Numbered from the stretch's first letter, positions 10,526-23,668 are shown. The stretch: DNA of 64,000 bases from Cloeon dipterum (GCF_949628265.1 NC_088790.1:14884545-14948544), one strand, 5' to 3'. Numbers and translations are program-made. The notes: generated by a model not told the origin, from the letters alone.

Positions 10526-13500
10526 TCAGCGTCCCAGAAGTGTTTCCAAGTGTTTGCAACGCTTTGCCAAGTCAGATTCTTGAGCTTTCATTTGTTCAAT
10601 GCACTGATCTTTTTTCTCCAGCACGCCCTTCAACCTGCAGGAATACCCATTTGATAATTCAATAACAAACCAACTAATATATTAGGTTGAAAAATCTCGA
10701 CTTCTTGAGCATATCGGTCCTGATTTAAGAAATTAATTTAATCCAAATTATAGACTTTTAAGCTGACTGTTTTTGACGAATTTAATTTAAAATTTTAAAA
10801 ATTTTAGTAATTTTTGCTCAATTGAAGTTACTGTGACAGTTGGACGCTCAAAAAGTGGTCAAACTTTGAAATTTGGCAGCCCCTAATTATTGAAATGATT
10901 GATTTTCACCTGGTGTGCACTTGTTCCAATTCTGCGTCTCGGTTAACTTTCATTTCCGATATTTTCATCTCCAAATCGGCCACTTGTTTTGCGTATTGCT
11001 TTTCGACGATGTCTCTTATCCTGGAATGCTCGCCTTCCAGCGCCTGAACTCTTTGCTCGCTAATGCATAATTCCTGCTTCAGGCGACTTTCATTCGCTTT
11101 TGCCGCCAGCAGTTGCTTTTCCGACTCTTCCAATCCCTTTTGAGCCTCTGCCAGTCTCGCTTGAAGCAATTTCTCGTTCAAGTCTCGGTCTGCCAACATT
11201 GCCCTTTGCTGGTCTCTGAGGCGCCTGCATTTTAATTAAATATATTTACTGAAATATTCTTGTCAAGTGTATTTCCTAAACATGAAACTTTTAAATCATG
11301 AAATCTGAAATATTTTAGTCCCATTTTTAAAATTACAAATTGAAAAATGCGTACGATTGCATGATGAATAAATAGAAAATGTCTAAAATCTTGTCTAATC
11401 TATATATTAGATCAAATAAAAATTAACATTACCAGAACAATAATAACTTTTCAAAAGTAATACCATACAAGGATATATCCTTTTTTGAAATGGTCCAGAG
11501 CATGACTAATATATAAGGGAAACCCCCAAAAAAACAAAAATAGTACAGAAATACATTCTACGTTCACCAGTTCTTACTGTATTTTCTTTTCCGTCTCCTT
11601 CTCTTGCTCGGCTTTGCTCCGCCGTTCTTCCGCCTCCAGCCTCTCTATTGCTCGCTCAATTTCTTTGTCCCTCTGCTCTTTCAACTCTTGTTGTTTAGCT
11701 GCTAGCAACTCTGCATTTTTCCTATTTTGAGCTGTCAACCAAGCTGCCTGCTCCTCTCGCAGCTCCTCTTTGGCCGCGGTGATTTCAGCCTAGTTTAAAA
11801 ACGTCACTTTTCAAAATCACTTTAAAAGTCAAGGGTTGGTGAAAGGTGGGATATTGACAAAAATAGACCATCAGTTTTAATTAAGGAAAAATACAATGCT
11901 TTAAAAGCAGTTTTTGGACCAAATAAATCAATCCACGGTTTTATAATGTTTCCGTTTCGCTGTAATTTATAAAATTTGGTAATTCTTGCTCATATCTAGG
12001 ATGTTATTAAAGCCACTTTGAAAAATTTAATCACTGCGATTTAGATAATTTAATTGCTCTGTTTCTATCCTATTTTGCACTAGTTAAGTTTTCGGATTAA
12101 AGCTTAATTTTGCGTTAGTGACATTGCATATACAATCTTGTGTTTTTAAATATTTCTGTTTGTAATTTTACAAACAATTTTCCCGTCACTCTTATTTTTT
12201 GTAACTTATATGATAGTAAAGATTTAAGCTTTTTCAAGAGGAAAAAATTATTGAAACCTATTTTTTTAAATTTTTAGAATATCGTTTAGCCTCCAAGCTA
12301 AATATTTGCAATTTTTGGCAAAATTTAGGGGGGGAAATCAATTTGTTCATATTTGAAAAGAAAATTTGTTATAATCATACCTGTTTCTTCTCCTCTAAAA
12401 GCAAAATTTGCTGGTCGTGCAGCGCCTGCACCCTCTGTGCCTCTTGCCAAGCCTGGGCGATCAGCATTTCTTTTTGCGAAGTCCAGTTGGCCTGAAGTCG
12501 AGCGGCCTCTGAGTTCGCCTCCTCTTTCAGTCGCTCGCATCGTATTTCCATCATGGCCCTCTCCTCAGCAATCTGTCTCTCGAATCTCTCGCTGATCAAA
12601 GTTCTCTCTCTGGCCAACTCCTCGTCCTTTTCTTTCAGCATCGCACTCCTCAGCTCATCTACCCTTTTGCCTTCTGCTTCAACCTGAGCCTGCAGTTCGC
12701 GAGAGTGGCTTGCCTGAATTTGAGCCACTTTGTTTTCGTGCTGCAGGTTCAGTCGAGTCAGCTCGGGCTCTAGCCCCTTTACTGTCAACTCCTGGAAACG
12801 GAGATTTATTTATTTTAAACTAAACCAAAATCCAAACCTATTTATAGCAGGGAAATTTTCGAAATAATATCAAACCATATACATACCATCTGAAGAGTTT
12901 ATAAAAAAATAAAATAGTGGGTTTAAAATAGAGAGCAGGAAAATGACAGAGCACTAGTAAACTTTAATTTTCTTTCAGGAAAGTTACAGTCGATGATTAG
13001 GTTATAATTATATTTAATAAAAATTATTTTTTTTATTTTCGCTTTGGGCCTGTTACCTTTATCCTTGCAGTTTGCCTCTCAACCCATTTCTCTCGCCGCA
13101 CTTTTTCCGCGGCAGCAGCAATTTGCTTTGTTCTGGCTATTTCCACTGTTTGTCTTTGCTGCAGAGCCTGAATTGCGCCCACGTGCTTGCTCTCAGCCTC
13201 CCTCAATTTTTGCACCAGCTCTTCGACTTTTTCCACTAACATTTTCTTATCTGACAACAGCTAAAGGAGAAATTTACATTTTTAAACATCAGAGTAAAGT
13301 AAATTTATAACCTTTTCCATTCCGTCTTGGAGTTTTTTCAGTGCACTTTCGTACTCCAATTTTTGCTTGCGAGCCATAATTCTGTGCTCCTTGCCTGCCG
13401 CAGCCAAGGCGTCTGCTGACTCAACACGAGTTTGCAGCAAGCTCTCTTTCAAAAGCTGGACGTGAGCCACTTTTTCTTCCAATGCCTCTTTCAAGATTTG

Positions 13501-15128
13501 AATTTGCTTGTTGCCTTTCCTATTAATTCGAGTTTTAACAACAGTTTATTATTATTTTTTTAATTACATATGTGGAGCGATTTCTGTTTCCTCCAGTGCA
13601 GGCAAAGGGTTGATTTTGGAAGGTTGAAACTCTTTCTTTTCCTCCTCATCCAAGAAATTAAAAATTGTTTTTAAGCAGTCGTTTTGCGGCGTTTTAGCAT
13701 CATTATCCTGTGGCTCCTCTAAAATTCAAGGTTTTTAAAAATTTTATCAGATTTAAACACCACTTTGAAGCAAGGTTTGTCGAAAAGACGGATAACTGAT
13801 AAATAGACTACACATATAGTTTTTTAAGTTCCAGAAATAACCAGATATTTTAATTGAAAACAGGAATCATACTTTCCCAGAATTGAAAAATCTGGTTTTT
13901 GCTGTAAAAGTTACAAATTTGGTATTTCTTGCCCACATCTAACAATAAAATGTTAAACACCCCCTCAAAATTTTGTCTGGAAAAAAATTAATTTTCTTGC
14001 TGATTTTATCTGGGAACAATCGGAACGGAAAAGTTTGCAAAACTTGATAAGATTTAAAAGCTGTTACCCATTTCATTTTCACTATCTTCGTTTTCATTTT
14101 CTTTGACAGCAGGGTCTTCGCTAGAATCCTGCACTGCTACCACTTCTTGTTCTTTTTTGCATTTGACCTCTTTTTTCTTTCTCTCCACTTGTCGAGGTTT
14201 CTGTCTCGTTGTGAAATTTTTCTTCCGGAATTCAATAGGAATTTCCCCATCCACGATTTCCAACAGCTCGATTAGTGACTTTGGCTTGTTTTTGCCGGCA
14301 ACCGCTGACTGCCCATTTTCCTCCGCTTCCGGAATTTCACACTTGACTTGCTCCTTTAACTGCTCCACGACAGAAAAAATAAAATCCTCTTCCTCCGCGA
14401 ACCGCAAATGTTTCGGATTTGTCTTTTCCGCCGCGTCTACTAAACTCGGCGTTTCTGAAAAAGGCGAAATCATTTTGGACGTGCTCGCCGATTCAGCAGA
14501 TTTATTTTCAGCTCTTAGCATCTCGTCGCTCATCCAAAGACTGATTTCGTCTGATGGAAGGTATGTTGGACTTGATGTCTCCGAGGATTCTCCTGTTTTC
14601 AGACTGCTTGGCGCCTGATTCGCCGAGAGTGGTCTGCTTTTCTGCAATTTAAGACCCTATTTTATAATTAATATTGAAGCAAAAATATTGAATCAAATTT
14701 ATATGCCTTGGTTTGTTTCAACGTTGGCACTGCAGATTTTGGCCTCTGTTTTTTATTGTTTTTAATTGGTGAAGTTGATCTTCCTGGAGAGGTCGATCGT
14801 GACATCATGCCTGCTGGTCTTGAAGTTAAATTCAACTGCAAACCGATTTAATGTTAAATTCAATTATTCTAGAGTTTCAATAAGGACACTACTATATTTT
14901 CGGTAATTTTATATCGATTATTTTGGCGAATATTTTTCAGAAAATTTATATTATCACCTGGGAAAAAATACGCCGTCGATAAACTGGATGGAAAATTGTG
15001 CGAACCCTGAGTTATTTTAATTTAAATTATGTACTCACATGTGATCCTGATAAGCAAATTGCACTTTTAATATTTGTTGAGTGTGTAAGCAGAGAATGTT
15101 TTCTATTATTTTTGACAGCCGCAGGCAT
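10526..15128 (-). CDS. Cep131: Centrosomal protein of 131 kDa (AZI1/dilatory)
   Basis: Coiled-coil protein of centriolar satellites and the ciliary transition zone. Ten coding exons on the minus strand join in phase to 800 aa: 15128-15039, 14835-14707, 14641-14068, 13718-13568, 13519-13312, 13260-13057, 12791-12381, 11789-11578, 11224-10910 and 10634-10526. The N-terminal third is low-complexity and Ser/Glu-rich, with LIELLEIVDGEIP and LKTIFNFLDEEEK matching short conserved patches of the family. From about residue 315 to the end the protein is a nearly continuous coiled coil. The diagnostic stretch is REKWVERQTARIKELTV with KGLEPELTRLNLQHE, equivalent to REKWI...KIKEVTVRGLEPEI in vertebrate CEP131; RLRDQQ and the C-terminal EQVHTRLK follow. 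Intron 2 (14642-14706) is only 65 bp and has a GC donor. It is shorter than the ~1,080-residue human protein, mainly at the N-terminus. Confidence 0.9.
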
Positions 15129-16412
15129 TTTGACAAGCTAAGCTGTCACGCACACAACTACGATCCGAGTGTCATTGATTTTATCAATATTGTTCAATAT
15201 CAAATGATGTGGTGAATTATGATGCTCATTTTAAGTACAACATAAACACCATCGTTACCATGGTGAAGACTCTATTACGTTAATTGTTTGCTCACACACG
15301 AACGCGTATGTACATACTTTAAATTATATTAATATAGTATGTAATAAAATGATCAATTTTTGTCACAATTGTGGAAAACACTCAACGTCTGAAACGTACG
15401 CAAAGTATTACTGGTTATTAAAAATAATTAGAAATAAAAACTCAATTAATACTATTTCTTCGCGCCACTAGTCGACATTCCACATTATTTAAAAATTGCG
15501 CATGCGCATATTAGGACTCTTTAGTGTCATTCTCCGTCTAGAGATGACGGTAAGGTACAGGGTGAAGGTGTCTCTACTTGGAAAACACCAGAAAACACGC
15601 CGGTTTGTTGTTTATTTACGCTTAAAACTTTGGCTAGCAGAATTGTGTTTTCGAGTTTCGAGTCCTGTTTAATTAAATATAAGCGCGAAACAACCTTAAT
15701 AGGCCCCTCATACGCCGATTTTGTGTAAGTTTTATAAAAAACAAATTTGTTCCACTATTTATGTAATATTATTGTCGGCTTCTTGTAAAATTTTTAAAAA
15801 ATTTCTATCAAACTAAAGATGCAACGTGTTTTACTAGATTTTTTTTTGACAAAATCACTGGTTCTATTATACGAATTATGATTATGAAACATACACAGGG
15901 AAAATGTTTGTTTCGACGGAAATTGCGAGTTGTGTATATGTACATACATAAAGCTCAAAATAGGTTAACAATTCTTATGGAATTCTGTATGGGAATTAAT
16001 TCAAAAATCGAAGTTTGAAGTCGGTTTTAGTTCAATCGTGGTAATATTATTTGCTGTGGGGATGTGTATTTTTTAATATTTTAGTAAGTCTTTGAATATT
16101 TTTACTTTTGGCTAGAAGAATAAAAAGTTTAACACACACTCATGGTTCTTCGTTACGTTTTTAAACTAAATCTGGTCACTGGTCATATGTATCTAGTTCC
16201 ATTTTGGCCGCTATGTATAGCAAAAATTTATGAAAAATAAATAACTTAATATATTTAAATTATTTTGGTCATTTTTTCCCGTTCGCTAAACTATTTCCAC
16301 CCGCATTTATGAATAATTGTATGGTTTCATGAAAATAAAACGTTGCATCCCTTGGAATTTCCTGGAAAGGAAAAATATATATTTACATAGTGTTCTTTTG
16401 ACAGCCTACAGG
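15129..16412. other. Divergent Cep131-PPWD1 intergenic/5' UTR region
   Basis: No coding sequence. It holds the shared promoter region, an NRF1-like palindrome at 15497-15508, and candidate PPWD1 5' UTR donors at 15551 (ACG|GTAAGG) and 15725 (TTGT|GTAAGT). The acceptor TTCTTTTGACAG ends 8 bases before the PPWD1 ATG, so a 5' UTR intron of about 0.7-0.9 kb is likely. Confidence 0.5.
15497..15508. promoter_or_regulatory. NRF1/Ewg-type palindrome
   Basis: TGCGCATGCGCA is a perfect match to the animal NRF1 (insect Erect wing) consensus, in an AT-rich context between two divergent genes. Function is inferred from the motif only. Confidence 0.55.
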
Positions 16413-19400
16413 ATGTCCGACAAGGAACAGACAGCATGCTCTTCTAATGGGGACGAAAGATCTAAAAATCCACCAAAGGCGTCAAACAAGAGGAAGGACA
16501 ATAGCGATGATGAAAGCGAAGGAGATGGACCTGGACCCATCAAGAAGGTTGCACCACAACCACCTAAGAAGCTGCTCGCAGGTTAAATTCACTCATCTTT
16601 TATTAAATTATTATTCAAAGTTTTATAATTTCCAGATTTGCGGTACCAGCAGCTCTATTTGGACAATTTGCCGTCCGCCGAAGCTTACGAGAAGAGCTAC
16701 ATGCACAGAGACGTGGTCACCCACGTTGCTGTCACAAAGTAAAGCCTAAGAACTTCTTGAACCTATTCTAATAAAATTCCTATTTCAGAACAAATTTTAT
16801 CATCACTGGAAGTTGTGATGGGCACGTAAAATTCTGGAAAAAAAGTGACGAACTGATTGAGTTCGTGAAACACTTTCGAGCTCATTTGGGAGTGATCAAT
16901 GACCTGGTTGTGAACCACAATGGCTCCCTCCTCTGCACCGTTGCCACAGACAAAGCCATGAAAATTTTTGATGTCATCAATTTTGGTAATTTTTCATTTT
17001 TATGTTAATTGCTGCAGCTATTTCAATTGATTTTTTAAACAGACATGATCAACATGATAAAGCTGGACTTTGTAGTTCGTTGTGCTGAGTGGATTCATTT
17101 ACCAGGAGATGCCATATCTACAATTGCAGTGTAAGATCAGATTTTTGAAAATTTACATTGAGAATGTTGGTTTTTTAAAGAAATTTGAACTGATGTTTTT
17201 TAATTATAAAAAATAGGAAAACCCACTATTTTTCATTTGGAAATATTTAGAAAATTTTCTCCTACAATAATCCAAGGGAAATGTAACCATTTAAATTTTA
17301 ATTTATCTGTGTCCTTGTCTTACACAAGATGCTCAAAATCAATAAGAAACAGCTAATTTACTAACCATTCCTGATTATTTTAAATTAATGTAAGATTTGT
17401 GGCACAGGGTTCAATTGTTAAAATGTTAACGGTTTATTTTTACAACTCAAGATTTTGTTGCAAATTTTAAGCACCTAAACAGGAAATATAAATTATTTTG
17501 TCAACTTTTAGTTGGCTTGCAATTTTTGGATTTTTGCCATCGATTGAAAAGGACAATTTCTTTAATTTGGAAAATCAGGGATTTTTGGCCTGATGGAAAT
17601 TTATACTAACTCTGTGTAAAATTGATTTTTAGTTTGCACAATGTTATGTTGGTTGCCACTTAAGCTAATTTTTTAACTCTAGGGCCAGCTCTGAGAGTAA
17701 CATAATTAACGTTTACGACGGGCAAAGCAGCAACTCTGAGCCTCTACACACCTTCGATCGGCTGCACTCAAAAACAGTCGTGATTATGAAGGTAATACAA
17801 AGTTTATCCAGTGTTTAACTTTCTCATTACAATTTTGAATCGGTTTCATTAGCTAAATATCCCGTTCGCAACTGTGGTGTCGATTGATCAGGCTGGAATC
17901 ATTGAGTACTGGATGGGATTCAAGCAGCAGTTCAAGCAGCCCACCTGTGTCAAATTCGAGTCCAAATTGGACACTAGCTTGTACGAGTTCGCCAAGAACA
18001 AAACCTACCCAACTGGACTGAGTTTCTCTCCAGACGGACAACTGATGGCAACTCTTGCTGTTGACCGAAAAGTCAGTAATTTTTTAGTTCACTTTTAGTA
18101 CATATGTATATATTTAATTTAAACTTATTCCCTTCAAGCATTAAATACGCACAATCAAAATACAAATTTCAGCCAATTTATAACCTTTAATTATTTTCTG
18201 TCTCGCATATCCACGATCACTAGACGAAGGTCACTTTTGTCAAGTTTGATGAAATAATTTGATGATAAACCAAACGGGGGTTACACTTTAGTTGAAACTC
18301 ACTGCTGTCTAAGATAAAGAATAATTATGTTATCACCTTAACCTCGCGCATATTTTAATTATATTAATAACTGTCAATTGATTATTGCAGGTACGAATCT
18401 TCAAGTTCTTGACTGGCAAACTAAAACTAGTTATTGACGAGACGTTGCCAAGGTACACCGAGATGCAGCAAGCAGATCCACAAATACCGCAAATGGAGTT
18501 TGGGCGGAGGTAATTTTTGCGGTGTACTTTGTTTGAGAAGGCATTCTTACGCATTTTTTATTAACTTTAGGATGGCGGCTGAAAGAGATATTGAAAAGAA
18601 TGAGGCCCAAGGAAATATTTTATTTGACGAATCGGGTACCATTGTGCTCTACACCACAATGCTGGGAGTGAAAACTGTTAGCATTAAAACAGGAAAAGTG
18701 CTGCGTTGCGTTGGAAAACAGGAAAACCTGAGAGTGCTAAAGATCGCCCTCTATCAAGTAAGTCTCTGCTATTTTTACTTTGTTTTCATTCTTTCATATT
18801 TCAAATTTTAATTAACATATCTAGTTCAGTATAATACTGTACTACAAAATATTGTTCCAAGTAGGGTTTCAGTTTACAGCTGAACGACTATCATTAAGCG
18901 CCTGCTTTAAAATTAGGCATCAAAAACACCAAATAATGCAATTTTATTTAATTTTTAGTTATGTTTGGAGTCGTTTTAAACCGCATTTTAATCATAAACC
19001 CATCTAAATTGCCCTTGAACTCATCTAAAAATCTAAAGTTGTTTTTGTTATTAAGTCACATTTTATTCTTAGAGTGAGCTCTGTGAAGGATAAAATAAAT
19101 ATAACACAAATTTCCGGAAACAGGGCAAACCCAAAAAGAGCAAGGCAGCCGTCACTTTTGAAATGGAAGCATCAGAGAATCCCACTCTCGATAATGCGCA
19201 GACTGATCCTATGCTTGTGTGTACTGCGTTCAAGAAAAATAGATTCTATCTTTTTTCAAGGTAAGTTCTGCAAAAAATAATATTGGTAGCGATAAATAAT
19301 TGGTATTTCCAGCCGGGAGCCTATCGAATCCAAATCAGTGGACGCAGACCGAGACGTTTTCAATGAGAAACCGTCTAAGGAGGACATCATAGCAGCAACA

Positions 19401-20443
19401 GAAGCGTCAGCTACGCAGAGGATCTTCAATAACGCCATCATCCACACAACCTATGGTGACATTCATGTCACGCTGTTCAGCAAAGAGTGCCCCAAGAGCG
19501 TCGAGAACTTCTGTGTGCACGCCAATGAGGGCTACTTCAACGGACACATCTTCCACCGTGTCATCAAGTCATTTATGATCCAAACAGGAGACCCCACTGG
19601 TAAGGTGTACATTTTAATTAATCCAACAAAATATGTTTTGCTCTATATTTGGGTAGTAATACTACTATTTTCAGCCTTAAATATTTAAATTTATTACGTG
19701 CGTCCCTTGTCAGGAAATGAAAATTGTTTCATAAAATGTCCTACAAACTAGTTCACCTTTCACCTAAAAGAGCAAATTTTGGGGTTTTTTGCCAGGTGCG
19801 GGGAGGCAAAAAGATGGCCACATTTGGCCCAAACTCCTTTAGTTTTCTACACTCCTTTGCGGCCACTCGGGCACCATGTTATCCGCTCGGCGGTGTTATT
19901 GGGGCCTGGGACCCAATGCCCATGGAAAGTGCTGTGCAGAGGTTCTAAAAAAAATACCTTGCGCAAGAAATTAGAAAAATAATCCATTTTTAAAAACAGG
20001 TGCCAGTAAATGTAACCCTGATTGAAGCTTAATTCAATTAAACGGTACAATCTAATTTCTAATTAAATAAGTCAATTTTTCTTTTTAGGAACTGGCACTG
20101 GTGGCGAGAGCATCTGGGGTGGCGAGTTCGAAGATGAGTTCCATCCAACACTGAAGCACGACCGGCCGTACACGCTGAGCATGGCCAACGCTGGCCCCAA
20201 CACGAACGGCAGCCAATTTTTCATCACAATCACACCCACGGTAATAAATCCCTTAATTACAGTTTTGATTAGAGAATGTATACAAAAATTCTGCTTTAGC
20301 CTTGGCTTGATGGGAAACACACGATTTTCGGACGCGTGGTCAAAGGAATGGAAGTGGTGCAAAACATCAGCAACGTCAAGACCGACGCCAAGACTGACCA
20401 ACCCGTCGAGGACATATCCATCATGAGCGTGACTGTTAAATAA
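16413..20443 (+). CDS. Ppwd1: Peptidylprolyl isomerase with WD repeats (PPWD1)
   Basis: Spliceosome-associated nuclear cyclophilin. Twelve exons join in phase to 636 aa (human about 646): 16413-16581, 16636-16738, 16789-16985, 17043-17130, 17683-17791, 17853-18071, 18391-18509, 18571-18757, 19124-19260, 19313-19599, 20089-20240 and 20300-20443. A charged N-terminus is followed by WD repeats (about residues 65-330), with [32 protein letters not shown] and [15 protein letters not shown] linker ([13 protein letters not shown]-like, here [15 protein letters not shown]) leads to the C-terminal cyclophilin domain (about 470-636). Active-site features are present: [35 protein letters not shown] and [11 protein letters not shown]. 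Start is the first ATG after the 5' UTR acceptor. The tail is convergent with SPG21. No breaks. Confidence 0.96.
19871..19916 (+). repeat. SINE-like dispersed repeat fragment, copy 1 (PPWD1 intron 10)
   Basis: This GC-rich patch in an AT-rich intron resembles 56581-56620 in the same orientation: CCATGTTATCCG, then GGCGGTGTTA, then TGGG...GACCCA. On the minus strand it reads TGGGTCCCAG..AACACCGC..CGGATAACATGG, which recalls the region around a polymerase III B box in tRNA-derived SINEs. Full element limits are not clear. Confidence 0.4.
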
Positions 20444-20551
20444 TTCGAGACGCTTATTTTTATTTTATCGTTTTATTTTCACCAGAACATCCAGGTCAAG
20501 CAAAAAATAATATCGTGTACAAATATATTTTTCCAAAATTGTATCTTTTTT

Positions 20552-20557
20552 AATAAA
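20552..20557 (+). terminator. Poly(A) signal of PPWD1
   Basis: AATAAA about 110 bases after the PPWD1 stop codon. Confidence 0.6.
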
Positions 20558-20747
20558 TGAGGCTTAAATTAACTTAAAATAAAAAATTTCAAGGAACTTA
20601 ACCTATTCTCAATTAAAAACTACCTAGATTTTTGGCTATGAAAATAAAATGGGCATAATGTGGGGCGAAATTGCCCTGCTGGCCCAATGCAATAAAGAAG
20701 TTGAACCTAAAACAAAGCGGCATTTAACACTTTGACTCTTAATGATA

Positions 20748-20753
20748 TTTATT
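20748..20753 (-). terminator. Poly(A) signal of SPG21
   Basis: TTTATT on the + strand (AATAAA on minus) about 155 bases past the SPG21 stop; the two convergent 3' ends do not need to overlap. Confidence 0.6.
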
Positions 20754-20909
20754 GTGTATGAGTGCCTCTAGCGTAATATTCTTTAATGGATTTGCGTAAT
20801 TAATCTTTTGGCTTTCAGGGGTATCACTTCTTGTTGAGAGGTTTGAATGTAAAGTATTAGAGAATGTGCAGATCACCATCAGTTCCATCTTAGACGTGTG
20901 CAAGCGTTG

Positions 20910-22364
20910 CTAAGATTTTTCCACGTCAGTTAGCGGTTCGGTAGCCTGGAGATTAGTATTTTCAAAGTCTCGCAAATGAATCTAAAAGCAGCAAAACAGC
21001 ACAATGAGAGTTAAAAATTGACTCGGAAATACTAAACGTTCTGAATTTACGGAATTTATAAATGATTTTTTGTTTTTGAATCAAACTTGTTTACATGCCA
21101 TACTCACCGAGTCAAAATTTTTTTCTAGCAACATGTTCAAGACTCAAGTCATTTAAAATGTTTTTAACACCAAAAAAGTCCTGTTTTCAAGTTAATCAAG
21201 TCTGATGTAAAAATAATATGGTTCGTTCCGGGGTAATTCCTTTTAAGCAAAGTCTGAAACTGAAAATTCCACTCACTTGCAAGTGCAGGTTGACTTCGTC
21301 ACTGCGGCTCAAGTAAGGAAAGTTACCACCACTCTTGAGGTGGGCTAATTTGGCGTTAGGGTAGCTCTTGTAGAGTAAGTCTCTGACTTGATTCGAGAGA
21401 GCATATTCATCAAACACGTCGATCAGGGTGATTTTCAAACCAGAGACCTTTTGGGCGTTCACCGAACATTCTAGGCAGTTCAGTGTGAGTCTTGAAGCCA
21501 AATCTTGTTGGCTCATGCTTTCCAGCTGCAATATTGCTATTGTTTTACTAGTTCTAAAGGGGAATTCCAGCCATTTACCCTATCAACCATGAAGTCGATC
21601 GAGTCTGCAATCTTACTGTCTACAATTTGGGTGGAGAAATTTCCCATGACCATTCTCTTTAAAACTAGCGAAGGCAACATCCAAAAACTGGAAATTTTTT
21701 AATTAACAAGCCACTCTAGTTTTTTTCTATTTATGCGCTTACTATGAAGCTGTATCAGTAAAGTTGAATATTGAAGTATCCGTGAACGAGTTGCAGAGAA
21801 TCAGCGAAGCAACACGTGAGCAATTGGCAGTATATTCAGCGAATTTTTGAGCGAGAAAGCCTCCTGTGTGGAAAAAGGGTGTCAGATCCATTTAAATGGC
21901 ATATTATTCATTTAGTAACCTAGCGAGGCACCAAAAATGTGAATTTTGAGCAAGCCAAGGTGGTCCATCAACTTTTTCAATCCCTCACAGAACTCCTTCA
22001 CAGTCCAATAAGCAGGCGGTTCAGCCTGAAATAAATTGCATAATATCTCCATACGACAAAAAGCTGACAAATCCTTACAGCAAGTACTCGGAAACCTTTA
22101 GCATGGAGGGCCAGAACTTGTCTAAAAAATACATCAGCAGTTCCACTGGCAGGTGGTAGGCAAAACAACGGCGTTTTCACAGATTTCGGTCCAGAGTCGT
22201 AAATTTTCCATTCCTAAAAATATTCTCAAGTTATTTTCTTTAATATCGAAAAAGTATTTCAAAACCTTTGATGAATCCGAATCCACGTAAATGCGTCTTA
22301 AAGGTATACTGCTGCGGAAACTGACGTACTCCTGACAGTGCAGTAACTCGTTTGAAGAGCCCAT
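20910..22364 (-). CDS. Spg21: Maspardin (SPG21)
   Basis: Alpha/beta-hydrolase-fold protein of endosome/trans-Golgi membranes, a CD4-binding adaptor in vertebrates; enzymatic activity is uncertain in the family. Seven exons join in phase to 296 aa (human 308): 22364-22266, 22213-22079, 22025-21920, 21863-21743, 21687-21579, 21525-21277 and 20981-20910. Close matches to the family are [71 protein letters not shown] and the C-terminal [19 protein letters not shown]. The nucleophile-elbow serine is about Ser112 in GASLG. The chosen ATG is the first in frame; the frame is open a little further up but has no Met. A 5' exon at 22584-22780 probably precedes it. Confidence 0.93.
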
Positions 22365-22583
22365 TTCACTCTCTTGAGCATGAAAATAGTCACTTTGGTC
22401 TTGTGTCACGTGCACTAGAAATATTTTACCTTTTCAACTCAAAAGCAGTAAAACCGATGGTGTAGGCTAAACTATTATATATTATTTTTATAGTAAAATA
22501 TTCAAAGATGCTGTTATGATGATAATCTTCACGACAGCATCCTTTTTTACGGGTGTGACACAGTTAATTGTTTTTCTACTTAC

Positions 22584-22780
22584 AGTCCGAGCTAATGACA
22601 ACAATTCATAATAAGGTCGAGGATTTCCGTCGTAAGTGCATTCACATTCACTGCCTTCGTCCGATCTGTCAGTGTCATAATTATTTCTATTTTGGCCAGG
22701 TGTTGTACGCTGGTCATATGAGCGAACGCGATGACCAACCAATCAACAGCTGATAAAACCAGGACCGGCGGATACGCCAT
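22584..22780 (-). other. Probable 5' (untranslated) exon of SPG21
   Basis: On the minus strand a strong donor (CGGACT|GTAAGT) lies at 22584/22583. It would join an acceptor such as TATTTCTAG ending near 22416. The segment contains ATGGCGTATCC (22780) opening a 62-codon frame that stops inside the exon. A second frame is open through the donor, with SDEGSECECTYDG and RPYYELLSLAR, but has no ATG. Whether it is wholly untranslated is undecided. Confidence 0.4.
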
Positions 22781-23668
22781 GTTGAAGTGGCTCTTTTGAT
22801 TCTAATATTTGGGAAATCATGGCTTATTTGTCTGTCCTGGTTCTACTCTCCTTAGTCCACCCCACTTGAACCTGTTTGGAACACATGTGGCGCTGTTGTT
22901 ATTGTTGTGTCTGAGGTATGTAGTATGTATCTATGTTTATTTATGCTGACAGGAATTCTGCATAATTTTCACTAATTTTGTTTGGGGATGAGTGAAATCT
23001 CGAGGTACGAGATTCTCTTTTGCAGCCTAAATCAGCGTAGGCTATTTTATTTATCAACCCTCTTTGAATTTATTTAATTTAAGTACATATATAAGCAATT
23101 TTTAACATCTTGTTCAAATCTGCACCTTCAAGTTGCACAAACAAAAATCAAAGCAAGAATTGGGATTTGTATCATATAATAAATAATAAAAAACTCGTAT
23201 TCTGTTTCATCGCCTTTTCATTCATTTCTCTCGGATTTTTCTTATTTTTTTAAATAAAAACGGCTATTTAAAATTGGGAAATTTATTTCTTGTACAAGTT
23301 TCATGACATTGTTTTTGCCGCTATTTTTTACGACCATCAAATTTGACCTGCGTGCATTTTTCATGTTCGTGAATTTTTAAACATTATTAAAGAGTAGAAA
23401 AATCTCAAGTTTTTGAGTGGTATCTGATGTTTGTGTCTTTAAAATTAACCTTCACAGATTCAGTTATAAAATCTTAATATTTTTTGTTTCTTACATATTC
23501 GCCCTAAGAAATCAATAAAATATTATTAAAAATTTTGATCTCTCTGATCTCATACAGAGAAATTAATTAACCTCTCCTGGCTTTATAAATTATTGATCTT
23601 CCTATCCAAAAAATTGCACACTAAACCAAATTTTAAATCTTTTTGCAGTGTCTTTTGTCAACCCGATC
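22781..23668. other. SPG21-Rpp21 promoter and Rpp21 5' UTR intron
   Basis: No coding sequence. A plausible Rpp21 first exon ends with GAG|GTATGT near 22915; the acceptor TCTTTTTGCAG ends at 23648, 20 bases before the ATG. Confidence 0.45.

Noticed and set aside
14103-14618. 171-codon plus-strand frame opposite Cep131 exon 3
   Set aside because: Ser/Phe-rich mirror of the acidic, Ser-rich Cep131 sequence; no promoter or homologue.
19724-19982. Overlapping plus-strand frames in PPWD1 intron 10
   Set aside because: They fall over the SINE-like GC-rich repeat; exons 10 and 11 of PPWD1 join in phase without them.
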